Numbered from the stretch's first letter, positions 25,101-40,140 are shown. The stretch is 64,000 nucleotides of DNA from Rhea pennata (GCF_028389875.1 NC_084702.1:47243053-47307052), one strand, 5' to 3'. Numbers and translations are program-made. The notes: a model not told the origin generated them from the letters alone.

Positions 25101-28100
25101 AGAGCTGTGCCCAAGATAGCATAGGCTCATTAACAGTGCATGCCAACGTTTCTATTATAAATAGTACCAAAGCATGGCTGTAAATATTTGCTCTGGAAGG
25201 AAACATTTATGGAAACATTAAGTGCCCTGTTCTCAATCTTCAAGCTGCATGTGTTTTTCAATTACTATGGAGAGAAGCAAGAGACACAGGAATCATTCAG
25301 AACTGGCCATTAGAAAGTGAGCTTGAAAATTTTCAAAAAAAGCTTAGGGATTTTACTCATAACACTAGCATATGCGACTTTCCATACACTCTCACAAGTG
25401 TTTTAGATGCCTGCACAGGAATTAATGCCTGCAGCCATGAAATTTGAACAGCAGCTCATATAACAGCAAAAATGATTATTTCAGTGATGGTACAATGTTA
25501 ACATTCAAATAACAAAGCACATACATAAGTAGTACTTCCAGAAAAATTATAATATTATAGAACCTACAAGAACCTGATATCAGAACGGCAGACTGTATTT
25601 GCAAATGACCTTCCTCGTCTGAGCGTATCTAATGAAGTCTCCTAAAAGCCAGTTTAGTACAGGTCTCTGGTGCTGGGAAGAATGACCACGACTATCAAGC
25701 AATTATGCTAAGACATTTTTCAAAGACTAAATGAAACGTGCAGCTAAATTCCCACATGTCTGCAGCCAATATATATCCCCTGCTACATTTCCTAGTGGCC
25801 TAATGGCAATACCCTACAACAGTATGTAGGAAGCTCAGATTTATTTTGTGATCCTTTTAGCATCCATAAATAAATAAGTAAAGAGAAATGAACCAATATC
25901 TATAATCATAAACACCAGTTTAAAATACTGAAAGAGTTTTAGGAAGTAACCAGAAGAGAGCAGAAAGCTGAGGCACATGCACACTTTTTTCTACCTTACA
26001 GGCATTACCTAACTTCTGACCTAATACAAAAATCTATCCAACACTACAATCATATTTCTCCCTTGCCATTTTCAGTGTTCCACAGAACACAATGCTGAAA
26101 GACAAAATTTCAATGGCACCAAAAAAACCAAACATACAGAGTGCGTGAGCTCTCGCAGAAAAATTAGTACTATATTTTTGATGTATGCTGCGTAACTGTT
26201 TTCTCATTGTAACATAACATGGTACAGTACAAATTCACACATGAAAGAAGTTATAACAAATAATGATGGAATGCACGTATTGCAGTGTTATACATACATA
26301 ACATTCAGAATTAAAGTCAGGGTGGCAAATAAATACCAAGTTTCCTAAAAAAACAAAAGAACGACAACTTCAGATAGATATATAAGCGATCATTTTACTA
26401 TCCCTATAAGACCAAATCTTAATTCCATGACTTGAAATCTAGTCTCAAATTTCCCATGCCACTAACTTTCATAGCTTTCATACCATTAACCTTCATAAAC
26501 AGCACTACCAGTTCTTTCTATTAGACACGCTTAGCTCAAATGTGACTGATAACCAACAAGGACAATCTAATACAGACCTCACATGCACACAGTATTATGC
26601 TTGTAATTTGATTTTCTTTTAAATACATAGAGCTGGTAAGGTCCACAGAGGAGACATCTAATCAATATCCACATATCCACAACATATTTTACTCCCTTAA
26701 GAAGCTTTTGAGTGCGGTAGCATGCAGCTACACAGAAGCCGTGGCTTCAGAGCCTGACATCAGTAGGGAGTACTAAGTACACTACTAAGATCTTTATACA
26801 ATAATTAGTCTTTGTTTACAGCAAAAGGCTCTTATGAAGCCAGTTTCACTCTTTAAAATAAAGTTTACTCAGAATCTTTATTCACTCATATAGCCAGCAT
26901 ACAGGAGCAACAGTCCATGAAATGTATAAGAGAGAAACCAAAAATAATTCAAATTAGAATCAAAAGCTTCCACACCTGTACTATTTTTTTTTTTAATTTG
27001 CTAAATCTTATTTTTAGATCCTTTTCATTAAAATACATTCCTGAAAACAAGAAAAATTAGGCTGCAACAGAACAGATTCACTGCTTTTAGATTTATGAAT
27101 TCAGGAGGTAGGGAGAATAATCCAATAGAAGAAAACACACCCAAGAGGTAATGGGAAACATTGCTACAAATGTTTGTATATCATCTCTGTGTGCCCTGCT
27201 GGCTTTTTAGAGACAGCATAGAAGCAAAAAGGAAGCTAACAGCACGTATTCACTTCCTATGAATAAAGAGTACATACATATGTGAGTACGTATGTATATT
27301 CTTATAAATAAAACACATACCTAAACACATACACATATGCACGTTAATGTGATCAAAGCAGTCATTTAAAAGAGAAGGAGATAAACAAGGTTACTTGTGC
27401 CTCTCATTGATAAGGAGCCTAAAATAGCATTTGCTGGTCCTCTTAATTGTCCATAAGCATCAAAAAGTCGCATGCGTTCACTCAGAGAGAACAAGCCCAT
27501 AAAGTCTCAGATAAAATTATAACTGTCCTGAAGGAAAGTGGGATTTTTTCTTTTATGGCTAGGAATTCACCTCTTCATCCACACAGATAAGAACTCCTCC
27601 GTTCAGAGCAGTGGAAAAAACTCAGACAACCTGTGCTGCTTTTTGCAGTGTCATTACTAACATGCAAACATATATGCCATCCCTCTACACACTTCAGTAC
27701 CTTTTAACTGCAAACTTTTATCAAAAAGGCATGCACCACCTTAAATGAAGTCTGTCCAACATTCAAAGTACTGGCAGTGTCCTAGTGACAAATGCCACTT
27801 TGCATGGGACTCATGTCAGGAGACTGAGCTACAGGAATAATCAAACTGGTAGAGGTTTGCAAGAATCTGTTTAGTTAATCTCACAACCTTGGCTTCTTGA
27901 ATTAGGCAACATGGGAAGGAAAAAAAAGGAGGGGACAGAGAAGGGAAATGCACATGCACTTGTTTAGGAAAAATAAGTTTTTAATAACTTCTATACTTTT
28001 TTTTAATAACTTAAACATGTACTGTTTCTCCTGTAAAGGAGGACCAGTGTCATTTTCCAAACTGAAGTAAGTAACAGAGTGTAAGTTCCAAGCCATACAA

Positions 28101-31100
28101 GGTCTCTACTCCCTCTCCTTCTCCCTGTACTGGAAGGACTACTTTTACAGGGTTTTGTTTATTCCACCTATGAATGATCAGATATTTCAATAGCTAGCTC
28201 CTGCACGTACCTTAGAGCAACATTTTGCCATAGGACTGTATCTTGGAAATTAAAACAATACATTATTATGTATTTTCAGACCCTCTCTTATCTTAGGTTG
28301 CCATAAAAAACAGAAAATAAGAGCGTAATATCATTTGAGTCACTGTTTATTATTCTTGGGTGCTTCTAAAAGGTTTTCTCAAAGTCTCTTCCTGATATTT
28401 AATGAAAGCACAAATGCATTTTCTTTGGCAGGACTTCAAGCTGAAAAAACACATGGATCAATCACATTTCAACATCTACCAATACAGTTTTAAGTACACA
28501 GCCAGGTTATATTGATATGCCATTTTGAATTACTACTTTTACATCATCAGCAGAAAGAAATTTTCATGGAAGGGGAGAAGAAAGCAGCTATCATTTACTA
28601 AACATTCCAACTACTCAAATGCAAAAACATAGGGTATTTATTCCATAAATATTTCCCTGAAGGTCAATAGAGATGAGCAAAGAATAAGACTAAGCACTAC
28701 AAGCTCAGTTTGGGTTTTGGTATCTAATGTAGGTTTATCATGTCCCTTCACACCTTGTAAAATATTTTCAAGTTCAAGCAAGTAGAATCAGTTTTCCACA
28801 GTAAAAAGGGTGAAGGGAAGGGCAGGGGGGACAAGAGGAAGTTGTTTTAAATGATCCTTTACTCTTTAGACACTACTGAGAGATAAAACCTCCCAGAAGT
28901 CTCAACAACGTCAAGCCAGCGTTTCATCCTCAATCACTAGTGCAACAAAACACAGGAAAATAGTGGGAAAGAGGGTACGGAGCATCAATTTTAGGAGACG
29001 GAGTTTTTTTGTTTTTAATTGCTAAGTATACCATTAACCATATTGGAAATGGAAAACATTTGTTTAAGATACCTTAATAAGGTACCTACCTCCTTAAGGT
29101 TATAAGGACTCTCCAAGACCCAATGCCTTTTCATAAAACCCGTAAGTTAGGTCTCCAATCTCTTGAGATAGTCAGTGGCCTTCAAGGATGGGACTTTGAG
29201 TATCTTCTTGACTATCGCTGTATAACCATGGTGGATGAATACTAGGCTCATGATTTCTCACAGTTCAAGTTGCAACAGATTTCTCTTCCAAAGCCAGTCT
29301 TTTCAGGGGATTTTTTTTTTTTTTTTTTAAGGAGAACTTGAAGTCATCTAACAGATCAGTTTATGAAACTACATACAATCTGGTGCTTGCTCACCTTCTT
29401 TTTCTTTCCCTTTTCAAACACAAATTCTATTCATCATACCCTCTCATCTTGAACAGTTTCTAAAAGACAACCTGATATGCCCTTCAGATTACTATTTTTG
29501 CTTAATGCACATTTGATGACTCCTAAGATACACTGCATAACAATACCTGTAGGTCACAAGCGTTTTGTTTACTGCTTCTTAACTGGTTTTTCAGCTTGTG
29601 GAACCAACAATGTTTAGAGGTTATTATCCATGACACACAGTACATGGTCTTAACAGAGCAACAATATATCTCCCAAATACCCATCAGTCTCATTTTATGA
29701 TTAGAGAAGGTGTTTTGATAGATAAAGAATTGGCAGTATGCCTGTGTGGTACCTCTAAGAAATACTGAAATTCAAATTGCTCCAAAGCCTTACACAGCCA
29801 CAAAATATACTGTCCGCTTGAAACCAGCTTAATTACAAGAATTACCCGCCACACACACTGGGGGGCAGGGGGGAAAAGCAGCATAAATATCAGAGACTTT
29901 GGAGGAAGCACCCTGGGGCCCCTAGATCATCTCTTCTGCTCAGTGTCACCATAGAAAAAAGCAGATGGGAGAGCTGCAGATCACACAGAGTGCCAGACCC
30001 ATGCACACAGCAGGTGAACATGCCCTCCAGGGTTTGTGACAGGTTTCCACAAAAATACCAACCCGGTCACTCCAGAGCCAGCCCCGAGGGAGCTCCCATC
30101 AGCAAGCTGTGCACATAAGCAGCTATTTTGATCTTGTGAGCACTCTGGACTGCTTTGCCCAGCAACTTATGTATCTTTGACTGCATCACTGTTATTAGAT
30201 TTACATGCACATCAGTACATGTGTACTGCTACTAAGAGAAGGGGAGGAGAAGAAGATGAGCGGAAAAGACAATAAAAGTAATACCCCTCTGAACTCATCT
30301 CAGTTCCTCTCTAAATAAAGTATTATTTTTTAAACCACCACTTTTTTATTTAGAAGAATTTCTGCAGCTCACAGCCCTGCTAATAACACACTTCCATCCT
30401 GAAGCTCCACACATGTTCTTCCATCTTCATTGATCTTAATCCCACAATCATCATTTTTGAAGGTGAAAAGTTAACATGGTTTTGCCTACTCTGCCTCTGA
30501 GAAGTACCTAAGTTTGGCAAAGACTAGATTTAGAATCCGCATATTGTTCTTTTCAATATTCTACATTAATGGTTGCTACTGCTTTATGTATACATAGGAG
30601 TGGAAAAAGAAATCCCAAAGAACTTAAGTACAAAGGGTACTGTCCCTCCTATATTTTAACATCTATTGTAGCCTCTTTTATCCCAGCACCGTTCCTCAGC
30701 ACAGCACTACCCTGAACTTTTGCCAGATTAATCAACAGAGTTGCCAACAAGTCAATCGCTATGATGGAGCTTGCTAGCCCAATCTGCATACATAATACAG
30801 GACAAAAACGGTGTTCCCTCCACTGCAATGCAGACCACCCTCATAATAGCATCACAGCACTATTCAACTCAGGGGAAAATGCTGTTCCATTTAACTTTAA
30901 TCCCACATAGCAGAGAACTGGGAAATTTGAATTTACATTTTTTTCTTTCAAGCACAAAGCCTTCACTCTTAAAGGGCATTAACTGCATTCCTTTATAACC
31001 ATAGAAGATAGATACGAAGGAACATTTAACCCATTTCCTTGGGGTTTTGGTTTTTATTTGTTCATAGCTTTTTTCAGGCTTGTGTGTTCTAAACATCACT

Positions 31101-32251
31101 AATAGTTGTCATTTCCTTCTGGTTTATATTTTTAAATTGCTAAAGTGCATATTCTGTAATGACTTACTTTAATTATTTTCCAGTTGTTTGGAGAACAGCA
31201 TTTTAATATATGTATACTCACACTTAAGACTGCTCAGTTGTGCCAAGAGATACCACAGCCTCATCGTCAGTAATAAAAAGCATAAATTTGGATAGCAAAG
31301 TTGACAGCTAATACATGCTGTATTCACTGCTCCATTTTCTTGAAGATCGCTCTTTATGTCGTTCTCTCACCTGCCACAGTTTACAGGTAAGGAGATTTCT
31401 AGAGCATTCTGGAGCTTTCTGAACTCCCACACATATAAGCCTAGCACTTTCCAAAAAGATCTGTTTACATGCATGAAAAACAGCTAAAATTATTCCACTG
31501 ATGTATTAATTTTTTTTCCATTATCAGTGCAGAAGCAACTGTTTTCAACTGCGAGATTCTATACAAAAAAAGGCTTAAACAAAAAGTAGTGTAAGGCTCC
31601 AAAGTTCTAAGTGAGCTTTAAGTGCATTCTTAATTTTAAACACAAGTGGTTCCCCATGAAAGCCAATGGTGCTGTGAGGGAAGCATTGTTACATGGGAAC
31701 TCAGGGGTTTGCAGAATTACTGCCTTCACCGCCACAGTGATACAGCTCAAGGGCAGCTCTTTGCACTCAGCTAGCTCTCACTAAAGCACAGTGAAATCAA
31801 TTTCCCCAAACAGTGCAAGTTCTTGGAAAAACAAAAACAAAAACTTTTTTCCATACAAACAAATAAAACACTGGATCAGTTCTCAGTGGCACCAGGATTC
31901 CTCAGTCTTTGCTGGCTGTAGTAAAAATGACCACTGCTGCAGCACATTACTACACGCACAGAGCAATGCAATAGAACTGGCCACTGAGATCTTACTTGAA
32001 TCTCTTTAGCACAACAACACTCAGGACTGAATAAACAACAGCTGTGCCTGAGGGAGGCAAACAGACCAGAACCCAACACATCCTATTACCCCCAAATTCC
32101 CCTCTCATTGATCAGCTGCCTGAGTCTTCTAGAGCTGTTCCTCCCCCTCCCCTCTTCTTTCAAGAGCCTCCATCTGTTCTCTCCCTTCCTGGCTGCAGGC
32201 TAAATAATCTTTCTGTGATTCTTACAATTTCAGCTCAACATACTTAAAGGC

Positions 32252-32283
32252 AAAAAAAAAAAAAATAAAAAAAAAAAAAAAAA
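32252..32283. repeat. A-rich tract
   Basis: Two A-runs separated by one T. Confidence 0.9.
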
Positions 32284-33737
32284 TCAAACACACAGCTACT
32301 AGCACATGCATACACACTCTTTAAAATACTCACAGACATGTAAAACCTAGTTCACAAGTTACATACTGCATTATGCTGATGTGTTGTTTTAAAACTTTTT
32401 TTTTTTTTTTTTTGAGATACTGCTGGACAGATGTTTAAGCAGCAGCTGCCAGGCAAAAGAATTTCTCTGAGAGCTAAATGAACAGTATTGACCTCTCTCT
32501 CGGAAAAAATTGACCATTTTTGTTCTTCTGGAGGTTTTTTGTTTCCATATTTAATGGAAAAAAAAAAAGATCTCTAGTGGAGTTGGAAATTCACTTGAGG
32601 CTGAACTTCTTTCACTCAAACCACTGGGAAAGGAGAAAGAAGGAAAAGACTTGAATTCAACCCTGGAAACCTAAAGCTGAATACGTCACTCATGAAACCA
32701 GAGTTAAGCATTAAACAAAGCTAAATTTGGCTTCTCTGTAGTTAATTATTATGCCAGTGCCCATTAAGTACAAAAAAAAAATAGTCTGATTAATTAGCTA
32801 AACAGACAGAAGTGGTTAGTACTTTCTAACATTCTTCATGGCTGTCATTATGGGTCTTTATCTAGCACACGTGAATGCAGCCTCTCAGATGTCAGTCATG
32901 GTTGCCAGACTATGCACCACCTTGCCAAAAAAAGATGACAAGAGAGACCTGAAATAGCTTTACAGATGACAGATATCGAGGTCAACATAAGCTTTCAACA
33001 TGACTCACGGGATAGCTTGCAGATATTCAGTGACTTCATTCATTTCTGCACATGGAATACCTCAAAAAAAAAATCTCAAAAACAAACAAAAAAGACATGG
33101 TCAATGATTAGGCCCTCAAGTTCAGATACTGTTTTAACAGGGGAAGTGATTTTCAAGCTCTTCTCAGCCTGCAATGTTTGGTCTTGCCAAAACAAAACAT
33201 TTCAAACAGACTAAGTTCTCTCTATCTCTCTCTTGCCTCCTTTCCCTTCACTTATCTATCTTCTCCCCTCATTATTCTGATCATCAAATGGCTTTTCACT
33301 TTATAACAAGTGCTGAAGTACTCTACTCCAAGTAGATATATACTATACATCCAGATCCAAGCTTGTAGCATAAAATGCCAGCAGAAAAAAAACAAGGAAC
33401 TCTTCGGCAGAGTGTAAACATAGACGGAGCCAAGAGAGAGATGATGTCTCCTCTACAGTTGCACAGACCACATCTGAATTACCACATTCATTTTGGAGCA
33501 TCAAATGCAAGACAGAGTTCACAGAACTACAATAAAAGCAAAAAAAAATCCAGGAACACAAGCTATAGACGCTAGAATATGGCTTTGTGGAAAAACAGTG
33601 CTTAGTAACGCACACGTGGACAACGGAAAACATGTATTTAGAAACAAATGGATGCAATTACTTTTTCCATCAGTAGTATTTACTTGACTACAAAAGAAAT
33701 GTTGGGATACTGAGAACCTGGAAAAAAGACATTGAGA

Positions 33738-33739
<2 letters not shown>

Positions 33740-33763
<24 letters not shown>
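33740..33763. repeat. Poly-A tract (24 A)
   Basis: A homopolymer followed by GAAGAAGAAG. Confidence 0.9.
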
Positions 33764-33768
<5 letters not shown>

Positions 33769-36700
33769 AGAGGTCTGTTATATTATCCTACCAACACATT
33801 ACTTAATCACTTACGATCAAGTAACACAACTCAAAACAAACAGTAACCTTTCTGCTTCACAACAGAAAAGTGCACAATACTGACAGTAAGTGTCTCGTCT
33901 CAGTAGACTTAAATTATGCATACTAAATATACTGCTGCAACCCATTTAAATAACTAACACTACTAGTACACAGGAAGAAATTATTTGGGAAGAGATAGGA
34001 ATTAGCTGAGATGAAACAGACTACACAAATTACGTTTTTTTCACAAATGATTTCACTACCTAGATTGGCTTATTTCTACTCCTACAAAAACGCAAAAACA
34101 GTATTTCCTCCTATGAGATCTTTTTTATTTTGCTCATCAACTTAGTTATTTAATAAGATTTCATTTTAAAGTTTCCATTTGTGAGGTTAAAAAAAAACAG
34201 AGATAAAAAGTGATTCAAGAAAGTGAATAAATGGATCACTCTAAGCATTTTCGCATCTCACAACAACCACCCATCCCTTCTGTATATACTTGCTTGTGTA
34301 AGTCACTTGTCTTAAGTGAGAAAAACTGCAATAGCTCACTTCTACTTTTTCCCCCCTCTCATCTCAAACAGGAAACTACATAGTTTAATGCTTAACGTGT
34401 TCAACAGGAAATGGGGAAGTTATCTATCAGAAATGTATGCAATCTGAAAGCAAAGACGAAAGCCTTACAAAATATTTTGTAACACTGTCAGAAAGAGACA
34501 CCCCAAATTACATGACATATTCCCTTCAGTTCGTATTTCACTTTTTTTGTTTAAAGTAGAACAATTTGCATAACAAATGATTGGTCAGAATTAATAAAAA
34601 TCTATCCTTTAATTTGCAGTCTCCAAATAACAGAGGAATTTGAGATCATATATCTTAGAAAAAGAAGAACATGCACATGTGCAACAATAAGCAAGTCTTT
34701 CGTGTATTTTTAATTACACTTTGATTATATATATTTCTGAAAAGGTCTCAAATTAAAAAGTCACGTAACATATAAGAATTTGACCAAAAATAAACATTTT
34801 ATCAGGAAGTATTTCTAAACATTTATTAACACAACTGTTCTAGGTCCTACCAAAAGAAAAAATATAAACTTTAAATATTTGTATTGATGTTATTTAAGGG
34901 AGGTGAGATTGACTCTTGAAATGAATTAAGACCATGTTTTTGTTTTTCATTAAAAAAAAGGACAATAATTAAACAGTGATCTTCCATTCCCACTTTAGTG
35001 TATTTGCTGCTTCAAAAGCTATTTTAAGATAAATACGCATTTGTATGCAGCTCTATATCTGGAAAATAAAAGAAGATTGTCTTCTTGTCATCCAACTAAC
35101 CTGTTCTCTGAAAACCTTAGGATCAAATCAGTACTCACTTTTGAAGGGTAAAAACCCCAGAAAGCTACAAACATAATAGTCTAAGGCCTCTTTGACAGTC
35201 ATCTTTTCCTCTAAGTTTATACAGCATGTTGCACAGTAAAATGATACAGATTCACAAACAGAACTCTTAACTACCATTTAGGATAAAAACCTTTTAGTAA
35301 CTGTGAAGCAGTTTATTTGAAAATGTGATGCTTCCAAAAGCTTCCAGACCACCAGCCCAAGAAACAAACACGCTATTCAAAAATGCAGTATTGTAAGCCT
35401 CCTCTTCATTTCAGAATTGAACGGTTGCTATTGACCACCAACACACATTAAGATCATCAACATAATAATCTAACATAATGATCAACATCTCTGCTCTGTA
35501 AATTCTCTTTAGTTTCTCTTTCAGCAGAGTCAGCTTTCTGGAAGAAATCTACAGACTAACTTCAAGTTTTCCTCTGAACAGTCTCACCATCATCGCTGTG
35601 CCATGGTTTTCACTTGAGGGGAATGGCACTATGCATGAACATGGCGTCTCAGAACAGCTGAAATTACTTTTGAGCTGTATTCTCAGGCCCACCAAATCAC
35701 TTCATCCATTTTCACAGAGAAAGAGCAGAATTCATTTCACCTTGTCTCGCGTAATACAGTAACTGTATTACGTCAAGTAGACTTTTTAGACTTTTAGAGT
35801 GATCTATGATGGCCATCTCCCTCAACTTAAACGACACAGGCTTAGTGAGTAACCTACCCCCCTCCCCAAAGAAAAGAAAAAAGTACAACTTCTCCAAAAA
35901 AATGAATTGTAGTTAAAGACAAAGTCCCTTTACCTTACAAGAGTGTAGACCACAACTCTACAATAGCAATAAGCTGCAGCAGAAAGATCTTCTACTAAGG
36001 TCAGGATTTAGCATGAATATAAAACATTATCTGCTTGTACAAGCCGCAATTATAACATGACAAAATATCCCTGCCCTAGAATGGTCATTTAATAAAATAA
36101 TAATAAAGTCCATTTTGTTAGTTAGACCACCAAAAACTGTCTAGAGTTCAGGCTGATATCCTGTGACAGCAAGAACTGTGTGTTCTGGTAAACTATAGGG
36201 TCTATAAGGCAAAGGGAATTTTAATGTAGTTGAGAATAAGGAAGCATAAGGCAATGATACTAAAATTTCTCAAGAGAAACAAAAAATTTAGTTTTTGCTC
36301 TATGTTTTTTTTCTGGATTTGGGAGAAGTTTTGTACTCCCAATGACAAATCCCAGAGAAAGTGAAATACAACGCAGTAAACTCTAGCTGGTGCTTCAGCT
36401 ATGAGTGCTTGTAATTTATCAAATCCTGCTCATAATAAAAGTGGTGCATTTTCAACAGGAAGGAAGATGTTTTAGCCAGTGTCTTGTCCAAATTCCATTT
36501 GGCTATTGCCTTCTGTCTAACCAAACATCCTTTGGTTTCAATTTGAAATGAGAACTTCATTTCTTCTTCTGTCCTGGTAGAATGCATTACTGTTGCCTCT
36601 GCAGTGGTAGTATGGCAAAAGGTAGGGCTTCATTTTTAGTCACATACACAGGTGCACATACACTGCTGTATCACAGAACTTCAACAAATACTCCCGCATG

Positions 36701-36839
36701 CTTATTCTAAAGCTACAACCAAATCATTATTTTAAGCATTTCTTGCAATGCAGGGGCAATTCTGAAAGCTTCCTTACTTACACGGGGGAAAGTAAATTCC
36801 TAGATCTTCCATTATTTACTGTATTTCTCACTTCCCTCG

Positions 36840-37960
36840 CCGGGATGGGATGCTGTTCAGAATGCCTCGACTGGGATCCTTACGTAAACAGAGGGCCCAG
36901 TTCCTCCCTCCCCGTCAGAAAGTCGTGACGGGTTCGGCACTGCTGGCACAAACCAGGCTCCTTCTTGCGGGGCAGCCCAGAGCAAGCACACTGCTTGCCT
37001 TAGAAGTTGCCCCAGCTTCGCTCTATCTACCTGATCCGCCGCCCGGCCGGGCAATAAAAAGCGCAACAGCACTGAAGCGGTAAGGGAGCCTGTTCTCACC
37101 TTCTCATTAAAAACGTGCGTGCCTGACGTGGGAATTATCCCAAAGAACCCCAAGTCTGGTGTAATCGTGTAGTTTATCCGCTACACCGGGCAGGGGGCGG
37201 CGGCTAAGCGGCCTGCCCGCTCCTCCAGCCAGCTGCACTCGCCAGAAGCCGCTCGCCCCAGCCCCGCCGCCGCCCCGGCCGCCGGCAGGGCCGCCGCGGG
37301 CCCGCAGCCGGCGGCCCGCCGGGGAGGCTCCGCTCCGCTGCGCTCCGCTCGGCCCGCAGCAGCGGTACTCACCGCTGGGGAACGGCTCCATTTTCCTGCC
37401 GGAGTCCCGCCGCCGCCCGCGAGAGCGAAACCCGAGCGAGGGGGAAGGAGGAGAGGCGCGGGGGAGCCGCCGCCGCTGCTCCTCACTCCTCCTCCTGCCG
37501 CCGCATGCTCCTGGGGCGGGCGCTCCCCGGCCGCTGCGGCGCCTCACGCCGCCGTCGCTGCCCCCGGCCCCAGACCGCCCCGCCGCCGCCGCCGGGCCCA
37601 GCCGAAGAGGAAGGGGAAGGCGCAGGCGCCGGCTCGGCCCGCGGCGCCCGCCTGCCCGCGCCCCTGCTCGGCCGCTTCGCCGCCGCGGCGAGCGCCCTCC
37701 GACCGCCTCCCGCCGGGGCCTCAGCGCCGGCCGCCGCCTCACGGCCGGGCCGCCGGCTCCGCCCGCCCCGCCGCGGCGCTGCCCGCTGCCGGCCTGGGCG
37801 GCTCCAGAGGCGGCCGCCGCCGCCGGGCGGGGCGCGCCCCCACCTGCGCGCCGGCGCCGCCGGGCGGGACCACCTGTGGCGCTGGGGGCCCGGCCCCGGC
37901 CCCTTGGCTTTTCGTTTCTCTGGTCTTATTTCCCGCTCAGCCTCCCCTCCGGCCTCTGCG
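36840..37960. promoter_or_regulatory. CpG island and presumed LNPEP promoter
   Basis: A sharp shift from AT-rich flanks to very GC- and CpG-dense sequence covers LNPEP exon 1 and about 570 bp upstream. Sp1-type GC boxes are visible, for example GGGCGGGGC at 37825-37833 and CGCCCGCCCCGCC near 37762. I see no clear TATA box upstream of the ATG, which fits a dispersed CpG-island promoter. Several long open frames on both strands here (for example plus 37505-38005 and minus 37107-37974) are Arg/Pro/Gly/Ala-rich by-products of GC content. Possible bidirectional transcription cannot be judged from sequence. Confidence 0.8.
37373..37391 (-). CDS. LNPEP: LNPEP (IRAP) coding exon 1, start codon
   Basis: First coding exon of leucyl-cystinyl aminopeptidase, a type II membrane zinc aminopeptidase of insulin-responsive and endosomal vesicles. 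The ATG is at 37391-37389 and reads M-E-P-F-P-S plus one base of the next codon. A canonical GT donor (gtgagt) follows at 37372-37371. Joined to the acceptor at 10958 it gives MEPFPSDRVQLPRN, close to the N-terminus I remember for mammalian LNPEP (MEPF...DRLQLPRN). The start context is strong, with A at -3 and G at +4. The exon sits in a CpG island, as expected for a broadly expressed gene. Only 19 coding nt lie here; the 5' UTR extends to higher coordinates with an unknown transcription start. Seen: start, donor and phase. Known: family N-terminus. Confidence is high because phase and sequence both fit. Confidence 0.93.
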
Positions 37961-40140
37961 CTTTCTGGCACCACCTTACTGATAAAACACCGGTGGTTGG
38001 TTTAATACGGGAAAATTGTAACCCCTGCTTGTGGGAAAATAAGAAAATATGACTTGCCTGTTCCCCGAGAATTATACATTCATTATTAAAAAGAAATCTA
38101 TGTTATTTTCATTCCTTTGGGAGAGGAGGGAAAGCTAGAGTCAAGCCAGAATTCAGGCGCTAGTCCCAGGCCTGTAGCTGTTCTCACTGTTCCATAAAGG
38201 CAAAAGTGCACTTTTTCACACCCAAAATGACTTAGTTACATTTGCAATCCTGTAGTATACACCAGGCCACAGTTAAGTTTCATATCTGGTGCTTGGGTAA
38301 TGAATATTTACTCACCAAAATGGTATCACAGCTCCAGCACGACATTTCTCAAAAGTAAAACGTCAGTATAGCCCATCCTGAAAAGGAAGAGTTACATTAT
38401 TAAATCAGTAACAGCATTCCTTTTAATGCCTTAACATGTCCCAGGAGGTCACCCAGCTTGGCCCGTATTTAAATACATAAAAGAAAAATTAATGATCAGG
38501 TATCTGACTCTGCAGTACCCAGATCCTGCACAGTGTCACACACAAACTACAAACGCACCTTAATAACTTCTTCTGATCCTCATCACTTGCTTTCACCATT
38601 CTTCATTTTCTCCAGTCATAAAATCTTTTATTAGCATTATACATGTCTATGAAGCAGAAGAGGCAAAATAAGGTCACACTCTATTACACATGCAGAAATT
38701 TCCTTATCTGTATTTTCCTATTAAAATCAAGTTTCAGGCGAATACAATGGGAGCTACTCACATATACAAAGTTCAATCCAGAGGTCATTCCACAGTAGGA
38801 ACTGTTCACACCTATCCAATATTAGGTGAATAAAGATTTCAATATAATTTATATAACATAATTTAGAACAAAATTGTAATTGAAACTTCAGCTAAAATTT
38901 CTAGAATACAATAAAAGCTCAATACCCAGCAGATACAGACTTTTTTTACTGTAAAACACAGCTTCTAGTCCTTGTTCTAATGTTATGAGTGATTAACAAA
39001 AGCAAAGAATGTTAAAATACCTCTCTTTTCAGGCCTTATGGCAACAATTATCACAATGTTGTACTGTTATTTACGATACAGAAGAAAACTTTTTTTGTAA
39101 ACGCTCAAAGCCCTAAATATATTTTTAAAGCAACTGGAACGATTTACATTTCACTTTTGTTTGGCAGCCGCCATCCAACAACATATTGGCTGAATGTTTG
39201 CCATGGTACAAATATCATAGCTACCAAGTGTGTCTCTTTCTCATCCTTGAAGACCTGCTTTCCCTAAACAATGGTTGAGATAATTGTGCTTTAAATATCA
39301 AGAAATATGACTCAGACCTTAGTTGTTCTGGTTTACTTTTCTGGTGAGAGGAACAGAGATTTGATCCCTGTGAACACTGCAAGTGTCAGGTGACGCCTCA
39401 GTGCTTTGACCCAGTGGAAATCCTCCAGTTACTTTCAGGCAGATATGCACAATCCATAGCACTGTATTTACAAAACAGAAAATGACCATCTTTATTTCTA
39501 CAAGTGTATCCATACCTGAGAGAAGCAGTTGCTTCCACTGAAGAACCATTGCTATGTATTTTACATTGCCACACAACCAACCTTTCAGCAATACTTCCTA
39601 GGTCTATATTACTTTTTTAATAGGTTGTAATTAAGTTTACACTGTTACCTTGTCTCTCTCTTTGCCTCCTTCAGAAGTTGAGACCACAGGTTCATTAAAA
39701 CACATTTGTCATAGGAAAAATGTCTCAAGGACAAAACAATTCTGCCAGTTAGGTGAAAATAGATCTATAGATCTAAGAAATAAGATAATACCATACTGTT
39801 TCAATGTGAAAAATATTCCAGTATGAAGTAAACACTAAAGAATCCTTACGTAGAAGTACTTACAATTGTGTATGTAGGGGTACACAAGAAAGAGTGAGAA
39901 AGAGCAGAGTTCACAATGAATTAAAAGATACAAGGTCTATTGCTCCCAGAATGGCTTAATTTAATTATATCTGTGTATTTTCTTAGAGTCCAGCAAATTT
40001 TGCATTTCCTATGGCTTAGAACAAGAGTTTGGCAACAGGCCAGTTACAATCTTCTTCTCAACAGGCACACAGAAGTGGCCAGTGGTGTATGTGCCCCCAG
40101 ATGAACTACAGTGCTGTATTACAAATCAAGAAACAAGCTC

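Larger units (their letters stand above)
10959..37372 (-). other. LNPEP intron 1 (26.4 kb)
   Basis: GT-AG intron of 26,414 nt between exon 1 and exon 2. It holds CR1 fragments at about 13,275, 16,580 and 20,114, a MIR-like SINE near 22,047, several long A-tracts (16516-16552, 19125-19151, 32252-32283, 33740-33763) and simple repeats. No conserved coding exon or RNA gene was recognised. The remaining sequence is ordinary AT-rich intron. Confidence 0.9.

Noticed and set aside
37107..38005. Long Arg/Ala/Pro/Gly-rich open frames on both strands over the CpG island
   Set aside because: Stop-poor because of GC content; composition is repetitive and the true LNPEP start lies inside in another frame.
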